Notes under the pieces: generated by a model
Seen by the model: only the letters and a program-made list of their open reading frames with translations
The model's database searches: none
What the model was told of the DNA's origin: nothing
NCBI GenBank assembly: GCA_029168955.1
Contig: JAPDOI010001703.1
Coordinates: 62,001 to 126,000, forward strand
DNA: 64,000 nt
Direction: 5' to 3'
DNA from: Aplectana chamaeleonis
Lineage: Eukaryota > Nematoda > Chromadorea > Rhabditida > Cosmocercidae
Translations under genes and position numbers: made by a program
In this document: in pieces, positions 24,401 to 36,400 of the stretch
Layout: every line of letters starts with the position of its first letter
Position numbering within the stretch: the first letter of the stretch is position 1

Positions 24401-27400
24401 TGCCTTTAACATATCGGAATGCCACATAGGTATTCTAGTGAGAACCGAATTAAATCTAATATCCGATCAGACAAGTTTTCGGCTCAATGTCAGAATGGTT
24501 CGAGCTGTCCATGGTTTTCAGACACCGAGTAAAGCCTCTTTCACACTTGCCCGACAGACGTCGGACGACTCGTTATCGAATATGTAATATCTATCTACCC
24601 TACCCTACCCATCTTATCTATCTTCACTTATCAAATTTGATAATGAGTCGTCCGACGTCGGCCGGCGAAGTATGAAAGGGGCTTTAGGGGAAAGCTTACC
24701 ACAAGTGATGGCAGTATAGAGTTCTACGCATTCACAAAATCACAATTGTCAAAAATCTGAATAGCATCGAATAGTCGATCCCATTCAGATCACTGACAGT
24801 TGTGATTGTGTGAGTGCGAAGGATTCTGCGCTCACATCATTTATGGCAAGCTTTCCCCCTACTTTAGGTCTAAAAACCTAAAGCCATGTTTTGACTGCAG
24901 GTGGTCGCTGCGGCCATGCGAAGGACAACTGTTCCTTTTTCATCGCCCGTAATGGAAAGGCGCTCAATTTGTGATCGCTTTGTCGCAAATGTCCTACATC
25001 GCTGGGTCGCGGCGACGAAATCCTATGTTTTACTGCTTCGCTGCTGGAGGAGCGATTCGCGATGGTCGCTGATTATCGCTCCATCGCTGCCATTATGGCA
25101 GCGATCGAGCGATTGCCAGCGTATGACACATTTCGTCTAGTGAACGTTGACCCTTTCACGAGACAAGATCAGTGTTTACGAGTCGAAACGCGTTATTGAT
25201 AACTACCAGCCAATAATTTTACTGATTGATGGAATTTCTTCGATCATCAGTGAGGATATGCACTATGAGCAAAATCGCTGCCGTTGCCAGATCGCTGCTG
25301 CAGCGGGTGCAAAATCGTTGCGATGAAAAACAGCAGCGATGCAAACAAAACATGGCTTAAGACAGCTCGAGTCATCGATTGGATTATTGAATTTTTTCTT
25401 CGGTCCTCACTATAATGTGTATTGGTTGTTTAGGTGTAATTGTTGGTCATGTTGGGGATGGAAATTTCCATGTGATTCTGCCAGTGTTTGAGCAAAATGA
25501 GGAAGAGATGAAGGTTGTCCGCTCCTTTTCGGACAGGCTTGTTCGGTATGTGCTTCTTTACTTGGTTCCTACGCCTAAAGGGCGGATATTGTGGCGCAGA
25601 ACCGATAGGATAAAGTTTTGGCGATTGGATGGAGTTGAGGATGCGGCCGGTGTGCGCCAATAGCTAGAGCAAACTCGGCCGATTCTGCCTACCTTATCCG
25701 GCTTTTTATGCATGGAGGATTCACCAGGGTCAAGCGTACACTGGGGTCATCCCAATGTGGGATTGAGGCCGCAGTTTGGCAGACAGCGCAGGGGGGAGGC
25801 CACAGAATTGGGTCTTGTACCAGTAAAAACCATCTTGTTGATCTTGATGAGACGATTCTAGCAACGTCTTTCTTAATGTTTGTCCAAAGGAAACTGTCGT
25901 CCACGCGGTTGGCGTGCGCGTTGAGCGGCCGTCACGAAGGCGTTTTTCTGGATGAGCCTTGTCACGGCTGCAAACAATTGGCTGGGATAATGTTCTTTTT
26001 AGTTCAATATTCCTCCCAATTGATTTAACAGGTTCAGAAAATGCCCCTGCGAGGTTTGCTTGAGACGCACACCGACCGCGTGGACGGACAGTCTCATTTG
26101 CACGAACTTGGCCTCCAAAACCCCAAATTTCACAGAGTTATTCCAAAGGGACGCAAAAAACGCTCTTTTTGCGATGTTCGAGGTTGGGTATTGTATTAAT
26201 GCAGGACCAGGTTTTAGATTTCCTGGGGATTTTGGTAGTACTTGCTGGCATAATGGGATTGAACCGTCTTAATCAACTTTTGTTTGTCTGAAAATTCACT
26301 GATTGTCGTAGCATGGCGTGTTTCGCGCGGAATCTACTCTACCGTCGCGAACAAATTATTTTAGTGCCCGCGTTAAAGGCACAGTCCAACCTCAGAGATA
26401 ATTTTTGATATTTCGGTCCGGTCGCCGTCTATAGCAACCCTGCCAAGCGCGAAATCTCAGTTCGCTCAAATAAGCGAGAAAAAGCTAGGAAAAGGTCGGC
26501 CACGCCTCCTTGAAAGAAAAAAAATGGGTAACGCCCACTGCCAGGTTTCCGGTCTCAGTAGGGAAGAGACGCGCTAATGATTTTGTTAAAAATCTATGTT
26601 CTTCCTTTTGTTTTCGGTCTGGCTTCATATTGTGACCTGGGGCGGCATGCATGAACACGCTAACACGGGGTTTGAAAACCCCATGCGTGGGACCCTCCAT
26701 GCTGGACGTTCTCTCTCGCTCTTCCCTCCGCGCATGGGTCTCAGCGATCGACGTTCACTCTCGCGTGCGATGCGACGCGATTCCCCTCACCCTTCTATTG
26801 CGTTCATGCATGCCGGTCCTGACTCAGAATGATGGCTGCGAATAACGAGAAAATACAGGCTCGAGAAAACTCGTCCGAGAACTTCTAGCCGTTCAAAATT
26901 GAAATTTTTGAGGAGCCATAACTCCGTTCGTAGTCAGTTCTGAACGATTCTGAAAGCACCATTGTGATCAGCGTTGAATTTTCTCTAAGAAAGGCAGGAA
27001 AACGAAAATTCGATTCTGAGCTTGGACTGTGGCTTTAAGGTGAAAACATTCTAACCGCGCTAACAATAAGGAGCGTTCTTGAGAAGCGCGGACGCTGAGG
27101 GCTTCACTCTGAGTGCGGTGTTCTCCTCAATTCACCAAAATATCAGTGTTACCGGGCGCTTGCGTGCATTTTGGCCGCTCGCCGTCGTGGAGCGGTTTCG
27201 CCGCGATTTTCGGTGCGTCATCGCAAATCTTGCTAACACTGTACGAGTTCAGTGCCGTTCCTGACAATGACATGCTGGCGGACGATGTTGCCGGCGCTGC
27301 AATCGTTTTCCATTCTCCATCATTGATTTCTCTTTCCTCTTTTATTTTTTCTTGATGTTTTGATTCTGGCTTTTTAGATCTCTTTTAGGAAGCTTCCATA

Positions 27401-30400
27401 GCTAGCGGCAAGCGACGCGCGAATCACTCGCGCTAGCCCGTTCTATGCTGAATGATTTGGCTCATACTCTGTCAGCAGGTGTATTCTTGACCCTGTAACT
27501 TACACTCAGAAGGAGCTCTCCGGAAAATTTGGTTCGAAGGTTATATGTATATGTATATGTTTATTACACTCACATAAGGCAGATGCGTGATAAGAATAAG
27601 AAGAGATGCACAGAAAAACTAACAAGACCGGAAGAAAGAAAAAAACAGACAGCAAAACTTGAGCAAAAAATACTCCTATTCTTCATACACCCTACCAATC
27701 AAACAAACGAAGATCTATCTCTAGAAAAGAAGAAGCAATCGAAAATGCTATGCTTCGTAGCTAAGAACTATTTGGGATACCCGTCGCCTAAACTGGCCCA
27801 AGGAAGCAGCGCCGGTGAGCTCTTCTAACGATTTTCAGCTATGCGCTACCCGCCCTATGTGGAAAAAGACCTAACCTAACAATTGGCCGACCGAGAAATA
27901 TTTTCCATTATTTCACCTCTAGTTCTCGATGTGACTAGTTTGAAATAGGTGCAAGCCTGAAAAATACTGCTGTTTTCCAGAAGTTTGCGGACCATGCAAA
28001 GGTCAAACACTCTGCGCCATCCAACGTTGGCAACCCAAAATATTTGTTCCTTAAGTGGGCCCTGGGTATCTTGGAATTCAGGAAACCACCGATGCGAATC
28101 AACAGTTTGCGAGTGAAACTATTCTGGACCTTTTCGAGCGCGTCAATATCCTTTTTCTTGTGCGGAGCGAATACTGATGTTCCAGATTCCAATACTGATG
28201 TTCCAGAGGTTCTACTAAATACATTACAAAATTTCAAGTTGTTACAAGGCCTGTGCAAAACCAAACCTCTCCAGCCGCTTGTCTGCTGGAGCGATTCATT
28301 GAAAACTTAAGAACGATGTTCATCATAAGCAATGCCTCTACTGTAGGCACACGCTAGAATGTTCCGAAGAACCCATAACATCATCTGTTTCTTCTTACTA
28401 TTTAGTTCACGTTTTGCTTGAAAAAAAACGTGGTAAGAAAGGTGTGCTACCTTGCAGATTCAAATCTGTTTGGGTCCTCACGTTTATATTCCTCGTTTTC
28501 CGACGAACTCCCGTGTCGAGCAGATAGACGGCACCGAAGGAGGCAAGTGAAGTCGCCGGGTCAAACACTGCAAGTGAACCCGCCGTGTATTACCCGGCGT
28601 CTTCACTCGCCTCCTGTCTTGAGGTCTATCTGGTCTATACGGGAGCTCGTCTTTGGTGAAACTGGTGTGGTTGAGTTCCTGTGCCAATTTCGGTAGCTCA
28701 CTCAAGTTTTTGAATTTTGTTGAACTTGTCGTCAGGGAAAGTACGTTTGATGGGGCAGCTCCAGGTCACCAAAGTTCTAAAACATTTTCAGACCTTCAAA
28801 TAAGACGAATGGTTCGAAACGTCAGGCCACTTAACCAGTTTCAATGTTTATCAAATTTATATAAAATCCTTATCAATCAAAATATCAATTTCTGCTTTTT
28901 TGGTAGCCTCTTCACCGTGCGCGATACAATTCCGTTACTTGCAAACACTCAATTCAAGTTCAATTCAATAGCTTTATTTTTCAATAAAGAAACATACGGA
29001 ATGTAAAGTCGGAATGGATCGTGAAGAGACTTCGCGTGCACCGCTGAAGGTTGGCGCAAATTCGGTGCCATATGCTATAACATAGGTGCACCGTGTTTGC
29101 GCCAAACTTTAACAGTGCACGCGCAGTCTCTTCACGATCCATGTCGGTGTTATGTGAGGGAGGTTAATTACGAGATCCTGAGTACGCAGCCAACAGAACA
29201 ACGAAAAAAGAAGAAAAAAACTGAAATACTCGTACAATCGGAGCACCCTGTGCTTAAAGCTCTAACAGAAAGAGCGGTCATCTGTTCCTTGCAATGACCT
29301 GAGATTGAAGTGGGACAGCCTGTTTTTAAAAATTGGAAAAGTTTTGGCATCAACGATTTCCGGAGGTAGTTTGTTCCGAATTGGGATGACCCTAAAAGCA
29401 AACGAATGCAGCACACTAGATTTCGATGTAAATCTACGTTCGAGCTGAAAAAGCGTGCTATCGGGAGCGAGTACAGCGGCGGGTGAACGCGAAAACGCTT
29501 TCAAATGGGATGTCGCAGAGACCTTGAACGATTTTGTAACATAAATGTAAGTCGAACTCAGTTCTTCGATATCGTGAGGTTTCGATTCCTAATATTTCAA
29601 GCCTTTTCATGTAGTCTGGCACTTCTCGCATAGGGGAATGCCTTGACGAAAACGCGTTTTGAGTACCGCCTTTGCACGTTTTCAACGACTGCATCATCTT
29701 CAACAGAAGATGGTGACCAAACCTGCGTACAGTATTCCAAGAGCGGCCGGCAGTAGACAATATATGCTTTCTTTTAATGTTCAAGACATGGGTGTTGCAG
29801 AGATCTTAGGATGCAATTTGCCACACGAGAAGCTTTCTTGGAAATTTTCTTGCAGTGGGAATCCCACTTCAGGTCGGTGCTGGTAAGCACACCAAGATCA
29901 CTGGCAGTCTCGCGTACGGGGAGCACAACATCATTTAGGCGTAAAAGCACTCATGTTGGAAATTGATATAAAATAAGCTGCATTTTTTCCTCCAGATAGC
30001 TTCAACTGCCATAGCTTGGACCAATCAGCAAGCCGGTTCAGGTCACACTGAAGCTCGTGGAAATCGATGGCGGGGTTGCGAAGGGGACCATATATCTCCA
30101 GATCATCAGCAAAAAGCTTGCATGTGCTCGAAAATTCATCACAATTATCGTTCACATAAATAAGGAAAAGCAAAGGTCCCAGAACCCTACCCTGAGGAAC
30201 ACCGCTGGTAATTTGGCTAGGATGAGAACAAAAGTCGCCAATTCTGACTGTGAAGTCACGAGGTGTTAGAAAGGAACTCAATCATTTCAAAGTGCCACCA
30301 GAAAAGCCGTAGATTTCGAGTTCCAGAAGTAGCTTTGGATGACTGACTGTGTCAAAAGCTTTCGCATAGTCGATGTGCACAACATCAGTTTGGCAGTTCT

Positions 30401-33400
30401 CATTCACAGCCGAACAGCAGTCGTGGAACGAGGACACCAACTGGGACAGTGTTGATCTACCAGGCAGAAAACCATATTGGGCAGGGCTGAGGAGGTCTTT
30501 CGACGCTAGACGGGAGAGAACACAATCGTTGACAATGATTTCGAGAACTTTACAGGTTAAACTGATGGGCCGATAGTTCGAGACCTGAGCAGCTGGTGCC
30601 TTTTTGAGAAGCGGGGTTACAATCGCGGTTTTCCATGCGTACGGAAGAGTTCCAAGAGCAAGACTATGTTTAAAGGCAGCATACACGCTCGTAAACGTAA
30701 TTGAGATAACTACGGAATTAGAATGGTATGGCACCGAACACAACGCCCACGCATTTCGAAACGTCAAGAACGACCCACAATGACGCTTCACGGGTGAGAA
30801 GTTGGCCCCGCCCCTGTATCTGCCCGCCCCCTGCATTTGTGTCCTCCTCCAGAACAGGCGTTCTGGGCCAATTCCACCGTCGTCAATGTGTGTGGTTTAC
30901 CTATTGTACCCATTCCACCACTCACAAACGTCGCCGAAGGTGGAAATGGCCCAGCACCCCTGTTTTGGAAGAGGATGCAAATACAGGAGGCGGGCAGATA
31001 CAGGGGCGGGGCCAACTTCTCACTCGTGTAGCGTCATTGTGGATCGTTTTTGACGTTTCAAAATGCGTGGGCGTTGTGTTCGGTGCCATACCATTCTAAT
31101 TCCGTAGTTATCTCAACTACGTTTACGAGCGTGTATGCTGCCTTTAAAGATGCATATGAAAGGGTAACACAACCCGTCAGCGGCCCTTTTGATAATTAGG
31201 AGGGTATGGAGTCCGGAGTAAGCGAAATTTTGTCGTTGAGCTTTTTTATGGCAGCCATTACAACTTCGTGGTTGGTAGGAATAGAGCATAATTTCTGAGG
31301 ACATCGTGGGGGAAATTGGGGGTTCGCGCCGGTGTCGCGAGTAAATACCTTAGACAAATAGTCCGCGAACATTTTGCACTTTTGCTTATTCTCGACAATG
31401 ATTTCGCCCTCTTAATTTTTCAGGGTAGAGATACCTTCACGTGTTTTCATCTTAGAATTCATGTATTTGAAAAAGTTTTTTTGATTTTCCGACCAAATGA
31501 GGCGTTTTTCACGGTTTTTAGCAAGACGTTTGCATTCCTTTTCAAGATCCCTAGCGCACTTATTGAAAGCAGCGCGTCCACCCGGCTGAAAACGGTCACG
31601 CCAGAAGAAATGCTTTCTAGCGGCTAAGCGTTGTAGGTGCGGTGGGAAGTTTTTGGTCGAAGGACCATGTTTCCGAAGTGGAACACACGTCTCTATTACA
31701 AGGTGGACATAGGAAATAAAGGCCTCATACATTTCGTTTATGTTCCGGCATGTACAAAAGAGTGCATCCCAGTCTGTTCCTAGCAACCAAAGATTTACTT
31801 GGTCCCAATTTGCTCTGCGAAAATCGAAATTACGGGCTGTTTTGGGAGTTCCAGGTTCACGAGCAATTTCAAAGGCTATGCTAGAGTGATCGCTTGTAGA
31901 GAAGTTCGGCTGAACCTCCCAATCAGCAATCAATGTCAGGTCATTACATAAGAGCAAATCCAGGACATTTTGCCCATGAGTGGGCTCATAATTCAAACAT
32001 GATAGGCCAGAACTGGCAAGGAAATGTTCAAATGAAGCATTAAAACGCATACCGGAGTAGTCTGATGAAAACGCATAATTAAAGTCACCAACAACAATTG
32101 ACGGCCATTGCACTGGTAACCAATCCTCTATGACCTCAAGCAATTCGAGAGAGTTCTGGAGGCTCGTTGCAGGTCTTCGATAAAGTGCAATCAAAGGCAG
32201 TGTTCACGATAAGAATCGTTTTTCTGCTTTTCCGCCTATCTTGAAGACGGTCCAATGCTGATTCCAATGGTGATTTTGGAATCGTACAAGACCTTCTGGG
32301 AACTGAGTTATGGTCCCTCAATTGTGGACGAGTTGTCCGAGGCTTGTGACTTCCGTCTTCTGCAGCCGATGTATGCGAGCTGACCTGAGTAAAGAGAGAA
32401 GTTGGGAATAAAGGGAAGAACGGGGCTATTGTTCGGAAACTATCGCTCATCTCACATTATCAAGCATTAATTTATTCACGTCAGTGGGCGTGGCTTGAGC
32501 TACGCCCCGCAGCTGCCGATCTCCACCAAAAAAACAGACATGGTTTTTATCGTGGACACTGCCTTTAAGCGGAAACAGGACCCACATTCAAACACAAAAT
32601 CAAGGAGCATAGTTTCACTAGAAAAACTGAAAGATCTGGACACAAAATCTGCTATCGTAATACACCTATTCACAATGACGGTAACCCCACCACCTGCCAT
32701 ACCGGGCAAACGATCAGACCTATAGACAACGTAGGTATCACACAAGGATAGGAGCGAGTCCGTATCGTCCTCAGTTAGCCAAGTTTCGCTAATTACAACT
32801 ACATCAGGGGACGATGATTCAAGAAATACGTTCAATGATGCTAGCTTGTTTCTTATCGATCGGGCGTTGAAGTAAAAACGGTTCAAATTTCTTTTCGCTA
32901 CTGACGGCAATCCGGAACTCGTTTCATTTACTTGACCAGTGTTGGGGAGAAGCGCGACGGGGGTCGGGTCGCACGAGGAGGGGAGCGCTGCAGTGAAGCA
33001 GCGTAGTCCCCCGCCTCGGACACCGTCTCCCCCTTTTTTGGAATTTGACTTCTAATCAAAACATTACCTCTATATATGACCGCTGTGCCGTCCGTCTTAC
33101 GCGCTTCACGCAGTTTGGCCCGCAATTCAGAGCTGTAAGACGGGCGCACGTACACGTTCTGCCAGTCATCCGAATTCTTCAGCTTGTGGCCGCTGCGCAG
33201 GAGCTGGATTGCGCTGTGGTGGTTCCCAAAGACGACTTTCACAGGGCGTTTTTTTGGACTCGTTGAATGATCCCATACGGTAGATCGAGATCGGAACAGC
33301 GTCGACTTCGAGATGGTCAAGAATGGCCATCAGCGTCTTCTCGTCGGCTGCCCTGCGATCTCGCGCATGCAGGTCACTCTTCTCAACCAGACCCATAACA

Positions 33401-36400
33401 ACGACTTCCGAAAGATTCACCGGCGGTTTTGCCGCCGGGACGGCACGCTGACTTTGATCACCGGCGGTTGGTGCCGGGGACGATCCTCCTTTCATCTTTG
33501 CAAGCTCACCAACGACTTCGGAGACCGACTGCAGTTGCGGCTGGAGTGCATCAGTTATTGCCCTTGCCATTTGCTCGATCAGTCCGCTCATGGCCACCTT
33601 GACAGCTTCGTCAACCATCTTCGCGATTTCAGCTTTCTTGGTCTGCGACATCTCGACAGTACACGATCGATCGATTGAACCTTGAGATACTGGGCTAAAA
33701 CCACTCAATAGTATAAGGTGAGTAATGGTCATGCCATTTTTTTATATTTCTACACTTGATATTACGTGCAGTTCTGTTAGTGATGTCATTATTTTCATCA
33801 AATCAATTCTGATTTTTCTATTGCATGGATCGGGTGTTTCACGTAAAAACTTCCCAGAAACCAATAGTTTCTCATAACAGCAAAGTAAAAGCCAGTGTTT
33901 ACCAGACGAATCCCTACACCATCGCAATTATGTATCCTCTGGTTCCGAGCCTGATTTACTCTGTTCCCTCGCGCGTTTGTGCGGAGCGAGGGTAGAGACA
34001 GCGAGAAACTGTGGAGAGAAGGAGACGCAGCGTACGCACGCAGACGCACGCGACGAACGGAAATAAATCACACTCGGAAACAGAGGATATGTGGTTGGCA
34101 GTAGACTTAGACTCAGTATTTAAAGTGGTGGGAAACAGGGAAAAATGAATGATCTAACCGGTATATTTCATTGCACGCATAGAGTGACAAAACGGCCGGA
34201 GTCGCTGGGTGTTGAAGAAAGTTTCTTGTTCATTGGTTACCACAACGATGAGAATCATCTTGTTTCAAATCAGAAGTCACTAGAAAGCGGAGGGGAAGTA
34301 AGGTTATGCCCAGTAAAGTGAAGTCAGTCTGGCAGCTAGCTGCTTGCAGAGAAGCAGGTCTAAACGGAGGAAGAAGAACGTTTATCATGAGGAAGAACCG
34401 TCAAAGCTTGGAGCTGGAGTCAGGTACACAACTTACAGAGGAGTCGTCTTGCTCAAGACCAGAAGTGAGCAGAGCTCGGAGTATAAATAGGATCACTCAC
34501 ACACATACGAAACCAGTTAACCGGCCTGCTGGGGGCAGGCCGACTGGCTCAGAGGAAGGCGGAAGGTTTCTTCGATTGAAGAACAGAATCCTTTCTTCTC
34601 AACAAACTGTCGAGGCTGCCGGTGGCAGACAGTCAGCGAAGAAGGTTACAAGATCAAGAGTGGAGACGTTTTTAAAGCGGAGAGGAGCTAAGAGTACTCA
34701 AACTGTAGTGGCCATAAAAAATAAGCGAGTTGTTCCTAAGCAGCAGGAGACGACACCTAGTGCAAGCAATATAAGAGCTCGAGAACCACCAGGTGATGAT
34801 TGGGCGCCTCAACAGGGATCCGCAGAGTTTGAAGAGCAACGCAACGTGTCTCCAAGCTCAGAAGACCGTGTCAGAATCTGTGTCAGGGTCAAGCCTACAC
34901 TGGGATGATCCCAGTGTGGGAGCAGGAGGGCCGCAGTTTGGCGGACCTCCCAGGAGGGGGGGGGCGCATAATTGGGTCGTGTGCGAGTAAAAATCATTAT
35001 CTTCTCCGCTCTGAAGAATGCCCTGTTTCCCATGTTACTTATTAAAATTTCATGCTCGGATTCGCCTTCATTTTGATTTTCTATTTTTTTTCATTTTTGG
35101 CCCACGAAATTTGAAAATACATGAAAATTTTCGTTTAGAAATTTGTTGTTAAAAGTTAAAAGCCCAGCACTTCCCATGTGATTGTTTAAATAGTAGAGTG
35201 ATGCAATATGGATAAATTGCAATAATAAGAACCGCAAACAGGAGAAAGCACGTATCCCCAGACAAGAGTTTTCCAATGTTTCTGAAGTCATTTATTTTGT
35301 TTCTAGTGCGATTACACTTAGCGAACCAAAAAGCAAGAAAAGTTGAATGATCTGTCGTGGTGGGAATCAGAAAACCAATACAGCATGTATTCTGGCTATT
35401 CGTAAAGCGGGCAAAGCGCTCACCTCTGAAAATCCCTTGAAATTTGTTTACTAAATGATTTAGTGTGGTGACTCTTCGTGAATGTTCACGTATTTTATTG
35501 GCAGAAAACCTTACTGGTAGAAAACAATAATGTGTGTTATAAAGGTGTGACATGTGCGATTAAGATAAGACCGATTTCTATCCTACTGCCTGGCTGCTCG
35601 CAAAATCTCATCCCCAAAGTGTTTTGTGGAGATGCCTAACCCTACCAGGATCCAAAAATGTACCAAGTCCGGAGGTGGTCACGGTCGGCAAAAGTCGTTT
35701 TCTTACCTATTCCAAAATGTTTTTTAAAACTTTTGCAGCATTTTGGAGCCTGCTTTTTCGGCACCAAAAAAATTTCTCAGGTGATCAGAGTCCTGAGGTG
35801 ATGAAGGTCAACTAAAATATCGTTTCCCCTTTTATACAGAAATTATTTTTAGAACATTTGCCACATTTTGGGACCTTCTTTTTTGGCATCAAATAAGTTT
35901 TTTCTTGGTTTTTTTCTTCGGATTTGTAATAGTAAAGTAAGAGTAAAAACTTTATCCCATAGATCCTGTCCTCGTGGGAGGGACTGCGCAACATTTTCTT
36001 ATACAAGTTTTTGAGGAGAACCACTCGCTATCCTTGATTAGAGGAGAAGAAGCTGATCAAAGTTTTGTTTTTCGCGACAAAAAGGCCTAAAATCTTTTCC
36101 GAATCTAGATCTGACAGGTATGAGAAGAAACTTTTTTCGTAGATCCTGTCCATGTGGAGTTTATCTCGAAGCTTCCCACTAGTACAATTAACAGTCCGAG
36201 TTTGTGACCCCTGAACCGAGAAAGAGCCATCGAACAAGGAAGAATTTCGATAAATTTTCCGATTGGAAAAAATCACAGAAAAAGTCGGGGAATAAATGGG
36301 AAAAATTTTGAGTTTTTTTTTCCGCGGAGGGGGGGGGGCTGCGGTGACGAGCCACCCGCTAGGAGGGGGAGCCGCACTCTCCACCGACCGATCCCATTGC

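Larger units (their letters stand above)
23772..25366. repeat. Long inverted repeat with two nested MITEs
   Basis: The left arm (23,772-24,254) and right arm (24,882-25,366) pair throughout. Examples are AAGGGTCAATGTTCACTAG with CTAGTGAACGTTGACCCTT, AGCGATGTAGGACGTTTG with its inverse, and GGTCGCTGCGGCCATGC. The arms are themselves rich in AGCGAT/ATCGCT words. The 630-bp spacer holds two other palindromes (24,530-24,687 and 24,687-24,863). All of it lies in the intron between the ninth and tenth visible LDHD exons. Confidence 0.75.
29170..33735 (-). mobile_element. Decayed CR1/jockey-like non-LTR retrotransposon
   Basis: Reading down the - strand, ORF1 (33,732-32,928) starts with a helical segment and a basic RNA-binding-like half ([10 protein letters not shown], then [20 protein letters not shown]), broken by a frameshift near 33,310. 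The second frame opens with an apurinic-type endonuclease ([56 protein letters not shown]) at 32,910-31,412. The reverse transcriptase (30,665-29,931) includes [35 protein letters not shown] and [12 protein letters not shown], so the F-A-D-D catalytic motif is kept. The C-terminal region (29,784-29,265) has [12 protein letters not shown] and [12 protein letters not shown]. In-frame stops, frameshifts and two MITE insertions show that it is inactive. Without the MITEs it is about 3.7 kb. It lies antisense in the last LDHD intron. Confidence 0.88.

Noticed and set aside
35149..35553. A 134-codon - strand open frame in the last LDHD intron
   Set aside because: Internal frames lack known motifs, and AT-rich stretches with chance open frames are common here.
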